Assembly (NCBI GenBank): GCA_000383295.1 | Contig: KB911070.1 | Coordinates: forward strand, 62,001-126,000 | Direction of reading: 5' to 3' | From: Faecalispora sporosphaeroides DSM 1294 | Lineage (GTDB): Bacteria > Bacillota > Clostridia > Oscillospirales > Acutalibacteraceae | Length of the DNA stretch: 64,000 nucleotides | Shown here: positions 43,951 through 52,377 of the stretch, piece after piece | Numbering within the stretch: the first letter of the stretch is position 1 | How the letters are laid out: each line of letters opens with the position of its first letter | The notes under the pieces: model-generated | What the model was told of the DNA's origin: nothing | Database searches by the model: none | The model's input: only the letters and a program-made list of their open reading frames with translations | Program-made: the position numbers and the translations under genes

Positions 43951-44694
43951 GTGACCAATCAGAAGCAACCCAAGGACTCGCAGACAGCGGGAGAAAATGT
44001 ATATCAGTACCTTCGCAGCAGCATCATTGGGCTGCAGGTGAAGCCCGGCCAGACCATCAACATCAACGAATTGAGTGATTTTTTAAAGGTGAGCCGCTCC
44101 CCCATCCGTGACGCTCTGATTCAGCTGGCAAAGGACGGATTGGTGACGACCACGCCGCAAAAGGGCACGATCGTTTCTAAAATTGACATTCAGCGCGTGA
44201 GAGACGAACGCTTTATGCGCGCCTGTATTGAGGAGCGGGTTCTGAGGGAGTTTTTGGAAAGCTACCGCGAATCCGACATTGAGACGCTGAAGGATTTGCT
44301 GCGGCAGCAGAAGAAGGCGCTGGAAAACAAAGACGCCCGCGATTTTCTGCGCACGGACGACGCCTTTCACACGGTTTTCTTTCAGGCGACCAACCACCCG
44401 TTCTGTTTGAAAAACGTTCTGAACATGTCGAACCATTATTACCGGATTCGCCTACTGTCCCTTTCGGAATCGGACATCCGCCAGCAAACCTATGAACAGC
44501 ACGAAGAAATTCTGCGGCTGATCCAGGAGAGGGACGTTTCAAAAATCAGAACGCTGATCGATCTTCACATTGTGGACAAGCAGGACGAAGAAACCCGCAT
44601 GAAACGCAAATACCCGGAGCTGTTTACCGCGGTTGAGGAAGCCGACCAGCTCAAGGGCAAAATCTGGGAAGAGGATTTTTTGATGACCATATAA
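43951..44694 (+). CDS. GntR-family (FCD domain) regulator
   Basis: A 247-residue regulator: N-terminal winged helix (ENVYQYLRSSIIGLQVKPGQ, LSDFLKVSRSPIRDALIQLAKDGLV) and a C-terminal FCD ligand domain with acidic and His metal-binding residues (RTDDAFHTVFF). Regulators of this subgroup control hexuronate and gluconate genes. It starts with GTG at 43951 after AGGAGGGG. It is divergent from the dehydrogenase-TRAP-uxuB-uxuA operon and probably represses it, with the inducer a pathway intermediate. Confidence 0.9.
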   Translation: MTNQKQPKDSQTAGENVYQYLRSSIIGLQVKPGQTININELSDFLKVSRSPIRDALIQLAKDGLVTTTPQKGTIVSKIDIQRVRDERFMRACIEERVLREFLESYRESDIETLKDLLRQQKKALENKDARDFLRTDDAFHTVFFQATNHPFCLKNVLNMSNHYYRIRLLSLSESDIRQQTYEQHEEILRLIQERDVSKIRTLIDLHIVDKQDEETRMKRKYPELFTAVEEADQLKGKIWEEDFLMTI

Positions 44695-44784
44695 TACAAA
44701 GCGTTCTGCAAAACAGGCGAAAAGAGGCGCTTCTCTCCCGCCTGCGGCGGAGAAGACGAGGCCTTGTTTTGCCGACAAAAGGGC

Positions 44785-44842
44785 AGAAAAGCCGAAAGCA
44801 TCCATGCGCGCGTTACACATGGATGCTTTCGGCTTTTCTCTT
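44785..44842. terminator. Bidirectional terminator between gntR and the large catabolic operon
   Basis: About 21-bp perfect arms (44786-44806 with 44818-44839), core GCCGAAAGCATCCATG, flanked by A-run and T-run so that it serves both converging units. A further hairpin with arms CCAAAGCGGG/CCCGCTTTGG lies at 44930-44957. No gene in 44843-45019. Confidence 0.88.
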
Positions 44843-45019
44843 GCTTTTCCACAGGAAGCCTATTGGGATGTGCGGTGGAGCACACATCCGGCAAAGTCAT
44901 ACTCAAAGGGATCAAAATGAAGCACAGTTCCAAAGCGGGAGGGTGGGCCCGCTTTGGACTGCACAAATGCACCGGCCGCGCGAGGCTGCGGCTTATTCCA
45001 AACCGGGTGCGGAATTTGC

Positions 45020-46987
45020 TTATTCGTCAATGTTCCCGTTTTCGCGGTAGGAACGCCAGACGTTTTCAAAAAAGTCGTCGTCCTCCGGAATCGGGCGCAC
45101 GGGCCGCCAGCTGATCTCGCAGGCGCCGTTCTGATAAACAGCCTCCTGAATCACGCCGGCCCCCGCTCCGTTGTCGAGCCGGAAGGTAAAGGTATCCGGC
45201 AGAACGGCGTACGGTTTTTCCCCGTGCGGGTCGGTGTACAGGGCGCTTCCCCTGCTTTTTCCGCCGCGCTCGAGATAATCGCGCATGGCGGAGAGATACA
45301 CCTGCTGGCAGATGAAAACGTCGCGCAAACGGAAGAGCTTGGAAAGCTCCGCGGGGGAAGCGACGGAAACCAGGCCGGAAAACGCGGAAAGCTCCCGGCG
45401 CGTTTCCTCCAGGGCGGCGTCAATTCCTTCGCTGCTGCGAATGGCCGCGCCAAAGCGGCTCATCCGCGCCGCGGCGGCATCCCACAGCTGCTGCACGGGC
45501 GTACCGGCAGTATTGTGCACTGCTTCGTCCGCAAGGGCGTTCATCTGCTCGGCGGCTTCGAGCGCGCAGGCCAAAAACGCCCGCTCCTCCTCCGGTTCGC
45601 CGGTTCTGCGCGCCGCGATATACTCCGCCGCGCGGGAAGAACCCACCTGACCGGCATTCAGCGCGCTGCCGCCCGGACGGTACACGCCATGGCTGGCACT
45701 GACCTCTCCGGCGGCAAAAAAGCCCTCCAGATTCGTGTGCCACCACGCGTTGATCGCAAGTCCGCCGTTGTTGTGCTGGGCGCAAAGGGCGATCTCCAGC
45801 GGCTCCTCCGCAAGGTTCACGCCGCGTCCGCGGTAAAACTCCACCGCGGGCGCGTTCATGTGCAGCAGGCGCTCATACGGTGTGCCGAAGCAGGCGCCCG
45901 CTTTTTCCATATAGTCGCGCGCTTCCGCACCGAGGCTGGAGAAATCCAGCCCGCCGCCGCCCGGATTCGAGCGGAAATCGAGGAACACCCTGCGGCCCTT
46001 GCAGCTTTCCAGATAGACGAGAATATCGATGATCGAGCTTCCGTCTTTCACCTTGCGCACGTCAAACGGCCACTGGTAGCCCTTTAAAAACACCTTGGTG
46101 AGCATGTCGCCCGGATCGGTAAAGAAGTCAAATAAGAATTCGCGCTCCTCCGAGCCGTCGGGATTTACGGAGAGAAACCGCGGCATCACCTGCATATACG
46201 TGCCGGACACATTCCAGCGGGGGCGGGTGGAGGCAAGGCCATACTGCCACTCCGTCAGGTTTTTGCCACGAACTCCGGCCTCGAACGCAATGCCCGTCGC
46301 GCCGAAATGGCCGAAGGGATACACGCTGTCCGCATAAATGCCCGCGGGGCCGCCGGTGGCGTAAATCACGTTCTTGCAGCGAAACACCACAAAGCGGCTG
46401 TCCGCATGCTCCGGCGCGGAGGTGTCGAGGCAGAAAAGGCCGTACACCCGGCTGCGATCCGAGAGAATCCGGATGACCTGCATCCGGTCAAAAATCGGGA
46501 TTTTCTTTTCGTTTACCGATTTTTCCAGCGCCTCCGTCATCCTTCTGGAGGTGTAGGGGCCGACGCTGGTCGCCCTGCGGCGCGGATCGTGGTCTGTTTT
46601 GTAGCCCACGTATTCCCCATATCGATTTTTCGGGAACGGAACGCCCAGCTCCGCAAGACGCAGAAAGCCCTGCGCGGACAGTGCCGCCTCGCACAGCGCG
46701 ATATCGCCGTCCACACACTCGCCGGAGAAGAGCGTTTCCGCCATTTCCCGCACACTGTCCGGGTCCCCGCCGGAGAGCGTGAGCTTATAATAGGTCTGTT
46801 TGTCCGAACCGGTATTTCTGGAGGTGCCCGCCTTAACGTGCTCGGTTACAATGGCAACATCGTGCTGCCCCAGCATCCAAAGGCGGTCGGCGGCGTTAAA
46901 GCCGGCCGCTCCGGAGCCCACAACCACGGTGTTCACCGTGATCTGCCGGTAAGTCCCCTGCGGGGTTTGCAATGAAGATGTGTTCAT
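45020..46987 (-). CDS. Fumarate reductase/SdhA-like FAD flavoprotein
   Basis: A 655-residue flavoprotein with the ADP-binding loop VVVGSGAAGFNAADRL at the N-terminus and ATGGPAGIY and AAGEVSASHGVYRPGGSALNAGQVGS further on, the FAD-contacting motifs of the SdhA/FrdA/AprA superfamily. It lacks a covalent-FMN domain and a signal peptide, so it is cytoplasmic. The C-terminal region is longer than in plain FrdA. With the Old Yellow Enzyme and two dehydrogenases upstream it likely reduces or oxidises a ring or enoate intermediate. The ATG at 46987 follows GGGAGG. It is the last gene of the unit. The substrate is unknown. Confidence 0.82.
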   Translation of the reverse strand: MNTSSLQTPQGTYRQITVNTVVVGSGAAGFNAADRLWMLGQHDVAIVTEHVKAGTSRNTGSDKQTYYKLTLSGGDPDSVREMAETLFSGECVDGDIALCEAALSAQGFLRLAELGVPFPKNRYGEYVGYKTDHDPRRRATSVGPYTSRRMTEALEKSVNEKKIPIFDRMQVIRILSDRSRVYGLFCLDTSAPEHADSRFVVFRCKNVIYATGGPAGIYADSVYPFGHFGATGIAFEAGVRGKNLTEWQYGLASTRPRWNVSGTYMQVMPRFLSVNPDGSEEREFLFDFFTDPGDMLTKVFLKGYQWPFDVRKVKDGSSIIDILVYLESCKGRRVFLDFRSNPGGGGLDFSSLGAEARDYMEKAGACFGTPYERLLHMNAPAVEFYRGRGVNLAEEPLEIALCAQHNNGGLAINAWWHTNLEGFFAAGEVSASHGVYRPGGSALNAGQVGSSRAAEYIAARRTGEPEEERAFLACALEAAEQMNALADEAVHNTAGTPVQQLWDAAAARMSRFGAAIRSSEGIDAALEETRRELSAFSGLVSVASPAELSKLFRLRDVFICQQVYLSAMRDYLERGGKSRGSALYTDPHGEKPYAVLPDTFTFRLDNGAGAGVIQEAVYQNGACEISWRPVRPIPEDDDFFENVWRSYRENGNIDE

Positions 46988-47006
46988 GGCCGCCTCCCTT
47001 GTTTGA

Positions 47007-47774
47007 TTACAGTCGTTTGATGTGGAACCCGCCGTCGATATCGACATAATTGCCGGTGGTATACAAAAACGCGTCGCCGCAGAACGCACTCACGGCATTG
47101 GCAACGTCCTCCGGGGTGCCCCAGCGGGCGATCGGGAAAACGCCCTGCTCGATCAGCGATTCGTATTTTTCATGCACGCCGGCGGTCATATCGGTAGAGA
47201 TCACGCCCGGGCGCACCTCGTGCACCAGAATTCCTTCACCGGCCAGACGATCCGCATATAAAGTGGTCAGCATGGACACGCCCGCCTTGGAAACGCAGTA
47301 TTCCCCGCGGTTGATGGAAGACACCTCGGCTGAGCAGGACGAAACGTTCACGATGGTGCCGCGCTTTTTGCCCTCGATCGGCTGGCGGAGCATCTGCTTT
47401 GCCACGGCCTGGGTAAGAAACATGTTGCCCTTGGTGTTGACGCCCACCACGAAATCGAAGCTTTCTTCGCTCATTTCAAGCAGATCGGCGCGCTTTTTGG
47501 GGGCCACGCCCGCGTTGTTGACGAGCACATGGATTCCGCCGAAGCGAGCCACCGCCTCCTGCACGAGCTTCTGGCGATCCTCCGAAGAACCGAGGTTGCC
47601 CTGAACATAGTGGTATTCGATTCCCGCTGAGGAAAGCTGATCGAGCCTTTCCTGATTCGCCTCCCGGGGTGTGGTTGCGAATATCACAACGGAAAAGCCG
47701 TCCAGCCCAAGCCGGCGGGCAATCGCAAACCCGATTCCCCGGCTTCCTCCGGTCACTATTGCGGTCTTTTTCAT
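47007..47774 (-). CDS. Short-chain dehydrogenase/reductase
   Basis: A 255-residue classical SDR: TGGSRGIGFAIAR cofactor loop, NNAGVAP, catalytic Ser in NVSSCSAEVSS and YCVSKAG with Tyr and Lys, RPGVISTDMT and a C-terminal GNYVDIDGG. These match FabG-like keto-reductases, here probably acting on a catabolic hydroxy/keto intermediate. It lies 19 nt before the flavoprotein gene and 37 nt after the zinc dehydrogenase gene in the same operon. Confidence 0.92.
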   Translation of the reverse strand: MKKTAIVTGGSRGIGFAIARRLGLDGFSVVIFATTPREANQERLDQLSSAGIEYHYVQGNLGSSEDRQKLVQEAVARFGGIHVLVNNAGVAPKKRADLLEMSEESFDFVVGVNTKGNMFLTQAVAKQMLRQPIEGKKRGTIVNVSSCSAEVSSINRGEYCVSKAGVSMLTTLYADRLAGEGILVHEVRPGVISTDMTAGVHEKYESLIEQGVFPIARWGTPEDVANAVSAFCGDAFLYTTGNYVDIDGGFHIKRL

Positions 47775-47811
47775 AACTGTTCTCTCCTGTTCTAATTTGA
47801 TCAGACACCGG

Positions 47812-48840
47812 TTACGGCTCCAGCAGCACCTTTACACTGCCGGCACTTCTGTCGAGGCAGGTTTCCAGCGCCTTCTGCAAATCATCCAGCGGGAACACGT
47901 GGGTCACCAGTTTTTCCAGATTCAGCTCGCGGGAAAGCTCGATGGCCACGGGGAAATCCCAGCAATAGCCCTGCGCGCCCTGCACCCGGATTTCACGGGA
48001 GACAAACAGGTCTGCCGGGATGCTGATCTTCGGGTTTTCAAAAATACCCACGATCGTTGCAAGACCGTTCTGGCGGATGGACGAGATGGCCTGCACGAAG
48101 GTCGCTTCCAGACCGACGCACTCAAAGCTCTTGTCCACACCCTTGCCGCCGGTCAGGCGGTGAAGGACATCCTCCAGCGGCTCTTTGCCGGAATTGACCG
48201 CCGCCGTTGCGCCGAGCTCCAGCGCCAGCTTCAAACGGGCGTCGGAGTGGTCGGCGATGATGACCTGCGAAGCGCCGCTCTTTCGGCAAACCGCCGCGAT
48301 CAGAAGGCCGATCGCGCCCGCGCCGATGACCAGCACGGTTTCGCCCAGCCTGACATCCGCCCGGCGAACCGCGTGCGTCGCAACGGAGAGCGGCTCGATC
48401 AGCGCGCCCGCGTGGTAGCTCAGATCATCCGGCAGGCGGAACACATGCTCGGCCTGCGCCATCACATAATCCGCCATGGCACCGTCGCCCTTGCGGTAAG
48501 AAAAGCTGATGTTTTCGCAGTACCCGTAGTTGCCGCGGCGGCAGGCCTCGCACGTGCCGCAGACAATGCAGGGCTCGAGCGTGACCCGGTCTCCCTCGCA
48601 AAGTCCGTCTACTCCGGGGCCCACTGCGACGATATCGCCGGAAAATTCATGGCCGATCGTCACCGGCAGCGGAACTGCCGGGTGACGGCCCTTAAAGATA
48701 TGCAGATCGCTGCCGCAGACCGCGCTCGACACCACGCGGATCAGCACCTGGCCCTCTGCGGGCTCGGAAAAGGTTCTCTGCAAAAAATCCGTTTTCATCG
48801 GCTCGGCCACGCGGCCGACCCTGCTGTTCCATTCTTTCAA
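47812..48840 (-). CDS. Zinc-dependent alcohol/polyol dehydrogenase
   Basis: A 342-residue MDR dehydrogenase: zinc ligands in SAVCGSDLHIF and GHEFSGD, structural zinc Cys in CGTCEACRRGNYGYC, NAD loop GAGAIGLLIAA and the acidic IADHSDAR that favours NAD. It resembles sorbitol/threonine dehydrogenases. It starts with TTG at 48840 after GGAG, 15 nt from the upstream flavin reductase gene. It differs from the dehydrogenase at 42599-43624 (only the family motifs are shared), so the two serve different pathways. Confidence 0.88.
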   Translation of the reverse strand: MKEWNSRVGRVAEPMKTDFLQRTFSEPAEGQVLIRVVSSAVCGSDLHIFKGRHPAVPLPVTIGHEFSGDIVAVGPGVDGLCEGDRVTLEPCIVCGTCEACRRGNYGYCENISFSYRKGDGAMADYVMAQAEHVFRLPDDLSYHAGALIEPLSVATHAVRRADVRLGETVLVIGAGAIGLLIAAVCRKSGASQVIIADHSDARLKLALELGATAAVNSGKEPLEDVLHRLTGGKGVDKSFECVGLEATFVQAISSIRQNGLATIVGIFENPKISIPADLFVSREIRVQGAQGYCWDFPVAIELSRELNLEKLVTHVFPLDDLQKALETCLDRSAGSVKVLLEP

Positions 48841-48855
48841 GTGAGGCTCCCCCTT

Positions 48856-50232
48856 CTACTGAAAGCTGTGCTCGCGCTGCTGTGCTTCCTCTCTGGCCTC
48901 GCGGTACAGCGGGGCATACAGCTTGCTGTCTTTGATGACGCAGCCCGTGCGGCCGTGGTCGCGCATGATCTGCGTACACTTGGAACAGGTGATGCAGCAC
49001 TGCTTCGGATCCATCTCACCTTTGGTGAGAATATCGCGCGGGGCCTCGGGGTAAGCGAAGCTGGAACGGCCCAGGCCCATAAAGCTGCAGCTGTGATCTG
49101 CAATGTTTGCCGCGCCCGCGTAGGGCGCGTACTGGCGCAGCCAGGTGTAGCCGTTACCGACGACCGGAACGTCTCCGGCGGCCTGCTGAATGCGGCGGGT
49201 AAAGTCAAACAGGCGGGAAACGCTCTCGAGCGGGTGCTCATCCGGCACGGGAATGCCCATGCTGGACTGATCGAAGGGGCGCGTCACCTGCGGATAAATA
49301 TAGTACGGGTTGCCGGCGGAATTGCTCAGAAGGTCTACGCCCTCTTCCACCAGCATCTTCACGAGCAGCATCGGCTCGGTAGGGTCAAACTTCCACGCGT
49401 CGTTTTGGTCCACGCCGAAGCCGTAGGGATAGGGGTGCGCGTCGAACACATTGAAGCGGCAGGCAATGATGAAATCGTCGCCCACAGCCTTGCGCACGGC
49501 GCGAATGGTCTGGCGCAGAAAACGCGTTCTGTTCTCAAAGCTGCCGCCGTATTTTCCCTCTCTGGTGTGGGAGGCCAGCAGCTCACTGAGCAGGTACCGA
49601 TGGCAGCTCTTGATGTCTGCGCCGTCAAAGCCGGCCTCTTTGGCCAGAAGCGCGGACTGCACATACTTTTCGGTGAGCGCGTCGAGGTATTCATCGGTGA
49701 CGACGGGCGCGTCGGGAGCAAGGCCCACGCGAGGGTCGAGCAGAGGATCGTGCTGCGGCACGAGCGGAGCGCCCTTGTGGCCCTCCGGCCTGGAGTACCG
49801 GCCGGAATGCGTCAGCTGAATGATGTTCAGCGGCCGGTGATCCGCGCCGTTTGCGGCCGCGGCGGCCGCGTTGGTTTTTTTCAGCAGTTCGGCAAATTTG
49901 CCGACATTCTCTTTGGTGAGCATCATTTGCAGCGGGTTTGCGCGGCCCTCCCGCACAACGGCGCAGGCCTCCCACCACAGCAGCCCGGCCCCACCAGCGG
50001 CAAACCGGGTATACCGGCGCTCTACCAGCTCGCTCGGCGAGCCGTCCGGCTCGGAATCGCAGCCCTCCATGGGCAGCACCGCAATTGCGTTCGGCGAGGT
50101 TTTTCTGCCGACCTTCACCGGATGTGAGAGCGGGGACAAGTCCTCGCTCAGATGAATATTCGCCCCAAGCTCGGCGACTTTTTCCTTCACCTCTTCAATC
50201 GACTGAAAATGAAACTTTTCATGCGAAGCCAT
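48856..50232 (-). CDS. Old Yellow Enzyme-type NADH:flavin oxidoreductase with Fe-S motif
   Basis: A 458-residue single-barrel flavin reductase. The N-terminal PNAIAVLPMEGCDSE, WEACAVVREGRANP, QLTHSGRYSRPEG, the catalytic-type FDGADIKSCHRYLLSEL and the phosphate-binding FMGLGRSSFAYP fit the OYE/2,4-dienoyl-CoA reductase barrel. A Cys cluster CCITCSKC plus a later Cys suggests a 4Fe-4S centre, but the FAD/NAD domain of dienoyl-CoA reductases is missing. It may reduce an activated C=C bond, drawing electrons from NADH or the flavoprotein at the operon end. It opens the second half of the region, after a 207-nt gap with a LacI-type site. Confidence 0.87.
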   Translation of the reverse strand: MASHEKFHFQSIEEVKEKVAELGANIHLSEDLSPLSHPVKVGRKTSPNAIAVLPMEGCDSEPDGSPSELVERRYTRFAAGGAGLLWWEACAVVREGRANPLQMMLTKENVGKFAELLKKTNAAAAAANGADHRPLNIIQLTHSGRYSRPEGHKGAPLVPQHDPLLDPRVGLAPDAPVVTDEYLDALTEKYVQSALLAKEAGFDGADIKSCHRYLLSELLASHTREGKYGGSFENRTRFLRQTIRAVRKAVGDDFIIACRFNVFDAHPYPYGFGVDQNDAWKFDPTEPMLLVKMLVEEGVDLLSNSAGNPYYIYPQVTRPFDQSSMGIPVPDEHPLESVSRLFDFTRRIQQAAGDVPVVGNGYTWLRQYAPYAGAANIADHSCSFMGLGRSSFAYPEAPRDILTKGEMDPKQCCITCSKCTQIMRDHGRTGCVIKDSKLYAPLYREAREEAQQREHSFQ

Positions 50233-50311
50233 TTCATCCGTCCTTTCCTACGTTTTCTTTTTAAGCGAATGATTCACAGCATTCTTATTCTTTCCCAATA
50301 TCCTGCTTGCT

Positions 50312-50341
50312 TTCTTCCCTGCCCGCGGCGAGGGAAGAAAC
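50312..50341. promoter_or_regulatory. Hairpin upstream of the flavin reductase gene
   Basis: Arms TTTCTTCCCT and AGGGAAGAAA around a 10-nt GC-rich loop, in the leader of the gene. No T-run beyond the stem; function unclear. Confidence 0.4.
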
Positions 50342-50378
50342 CGCTGTGCCGGTGTCGCATATTTTGCGAACATATTTA

Positions 50379-50392
50379 TGCAATCGTTTGCA
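50379..50392. promoter_or_regulatory. LacI-type operator before the flavin reductase gene
   Basis: TGCAATCGTTTGCA, a near-perfect palindrome matching the LacI-family pattern TGNAANCGNTTNCA. It also fits the CcpA cre consensus, so carbon catabolite control is an alternative. Confidence 0.6.
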
Positions 50393-50439
50393 AAACGAGA
50401 TCACACTGACCCGTTCAAAAACGGGCCGGGGTGCTGTTT

Positions 50440-51288
50440 TCAGACTGCCTGTTTTTCACGAAACGCACCGGTCAGGCAGCGGAGCCCCGCCAGTGCCAGC
50501 TCATCCGGGGATTCCCCCAGCTGTACCCAGCCGCTGTCGAGCCCGCCGGGCTTGAAGGTCTCCATCGTGACGTGTCCCTCATAGCCGTAGCCGCGCAGCA
50601 GACCGAAAATCCGCTCCCACGGGAATATTCCCTGCCCGGGTGCGCCGCGATGATTGGCGCACGCGTGAAAGTGAAACATTTTCCCGGCGGCCAGCACGCG
50701 CTCGATCGCACCGCACAGATCCTCCTCTTCGATGCCCGCGTGGAAGGTATCGAAATGAATTCCGAGAAAATCGTCGCCCACATCGTCTGCCATGCGCAGG
50801 GCCTGCTCCGCCGTATTCACCACACTGCTGCGGTAACGGTTGAGCGGCTCAATCGCAAGGCGCACCCCGTATTCCCGCGCGCGGGCAGAAAGGGCGCGCA
50901 GCCCCTGCACCGCAAGCTCCCACTCGCGCTCGGCTTCGTCCGGCGGCAGCAGGTGGCGCTTTCCGCCGCCAGCGTACAGCGGGCCGGCGAACACGTCGGC
51001 CCCGAGCTTTGCCCCGGTTTCAAGGCATTTTGTCAGGTAGTCCATTGTATTGGCCCGAACCTGCGGGTCAAAATTGGAGAGATCGCGCCCCGGCGACATC
51101 GCCGCGCAGAGCGAAACGCGAAGGCCGGTTTTGCGGATTTCTTCGGCGAGAGGCGCCGGAACCTCCGGCTGTGTCATCGGGAGCTCCACAGCGTCGAAGC
51201 CCATTTCGGCGATCTTCGTCGGCAGTCCCAGGCAATCGCTGCCCAGCGCGTTCGTCCAGTTCCAAAGATTAATGCCAAGCGGGTTCAT
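50440..51288 (-). CDS. Sugar phosphate isomerase/epimerase-type TIM barrel
   Basis: A 282-residue xylose-isomerase-like barrel (AP endonuclease 2 family). Metal and catalytic residues are visible in FDAVELPM, RLAIEPLNRY, GIHFDTFHAGIEE, FHFHACANHRGAPGQG and HVTMETFKPGG, the pattern of D-tagatose/D-psicose 3-epimerases; 2-keto-myo-inositol or dehydroshikimate dehydratases are related. The start at 51288 follows AGGGTGA. It lies 13 nt after the lacI-type gene. Its exact substrate cannot be read. Confidence 0.85.
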   Translation of the reverse strand: MNPLGINLWNWTNALGSDCLGLPTKIAEMGFDAVELPMTQPEVPAPLAEEIRKTGLRVSLCAAMSPGRDLSNFDPQVRANTMDYLTKCLETGAKLGADVFAGPLYAGGGKRHLLPPDEAEREWELAVQGLRALSARAREYGVRLAIEPLNRYRSSVVNTAEQALRMADDVGDDFLGIHFDTFHAGIEEEDLCGAIERVLAAGKMFHFHACANHRGAPGQGIFPWERIFGLLRGYGYEGHVTMETFKPGGLDSGWVQLGESPDELALAGLRCLTGAFREKQAV

Positions 51289-51301
51289 TTGGTTCACCCT
51301 T

Positions 51302-52309
51302 TCATCGGGTTGATTTTCTAATGACAAGATCGGTATTCAGTATATCGACCGCAGGCTCCGGCAGGCCGCCGGTATGATCCTTATATCGAATCTGATTGAT
51401 CAGCTTTGTGGCCGCAACGACGCCCATTTCATACAGCGGCTGCGACACGGTGGAAAGCGGTGGCTCCACCAGCGCGGACAGGCCGACGTTGTCGAAGCCC
51501 AGCACGGAAATATCCTGCGGGATGCGCACGCCCATATCGTGCAGCGCGTGCAGGATCACGATCGCCTTGGGGTCGCTCGTCGCGAAAATCGCGTCGGGCC
51601 AGGGCTCCACCGAAAGCATGTTCCGCGTCAGATAATAAAAGCTGTTGCTGCCGTTGGTCTCCCGCAGGATCAGCCGTTCGTCCACGGGAAGCATATTGTC
51701 GCGCAGGGCGGCCAGGTAGCCCTCCAGACGGTCGCGGTACAGAACCACCTCTTCGCGCCCGAGCGCCAGCGCAATGCGGCTGTGCCCCGTGCGCACCAGA
51801 TAGTTGACCGCATCGTACGACGCCTTGTGGTTGTCGACGATCACCGCGTCCAGATGCTCCTCTTTCGCGCACCGATTGACCAGTACCAGAGGGAAGCCCT
51901 CGTCGCGCAGAGCGCGGATGTGGTCGGAGCCCGGCAGCATGGAGCAGACGATAAAGCCGTCGATCCAGCGCTTTTTCAGCTTGTTGATATAGGATTTTTC
52001 CACCTCGACATCCTCGTCGGTATTGCACAGGACCACCGTAAAACCGTTTTTGCGGGCGGTATCCTCCACGCCGCGGGTAATGTCCGGGAAAATCAGGTTC
52101 TGAATGCTGGGGACCATCAGCGCAATGGTATTGCTGCGCCCCATTTTAAGCCCTTTGGCAAGCACATTCGGGCTATAATCCATTTTCTTCACAGCCTCCA
52201 GCACGCGCTGGCGGGTTTGCTCGTTCACATAGCTTTTGCCGCTGAGCACTCTGGAAACAGTGCTGGCCGAAACCCCGGCCACCGCTGCGACATCTTTGAT
52301 GTTGGTCAA
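51302..52309 (-). CDS. LacI-family transcriptional regulator
   Basis: A 335-residue repressor: N-terminal HTH NIKDVAAVAGVSASTVSRVLSG and hinge NVLAKGLKMGRS, then a periplasmic-binding-like domain with the effector site (DGFIVCSMLPGS, LVLVNRCAKE, DAIFATSDPKA). The second TTG (52309) is preferred because GAGGTGA is 6 nt upstream. It is embedded in the operon. Palindromes of LacI type occur before livK, before this gene and before the flavin reductase gene, so it probably controls all of them. The inducer is likely the imported substrate or a derivative. Confidence 0.92.
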   Translation of the reverse strand: MTNIKDVAAVAGVSASTVSRVLSGKSYVNEQTRQRVLEAVKKMDYSPNVLAKGLKMGRSNTIALMVPSIQNLIFPDITRGVEDTARKNGFTVVLCNTDEDVEVEKSYINKLKKRWIDGFIVCSMLPGSDHIRALRDEGFPLVLVNRCAKEEHLDAVIVDNHKASYDAVNYLVRTGHSRIALALGREEVVLYRDRLEGYLAALRDNMLPVDERLILRETNGSNSFYYLTRNMLSVEPWPDAIFATSDPKAIVILHALHDMGVRIPQDISVLGFDNVGLSALVEPPLSTVSQPLYEMGVVAATKLINQIRYKDHTGGLPEPAVDILNTDLVIRKSTR

Positions 52310-52352
52310 AGTCAATCACCTCAAATGAATCATAGCATTCTTTCCCTGCTCC

Positions 52353-52366
52353 TGCAACCGTTTTCA
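52353..52366. promoter_or_regulatory. LacI-type operator before the lacI gene
   Basis: TGCAACCGTTTTCA in the gap between the dehydratase stop and the lacI start, fitting TGNAANCGNTTNCA. It suggests autoregulation and an internal promoter. Confidence 0.55.
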
Positions 52367-52377
52367 GATTGATATGG

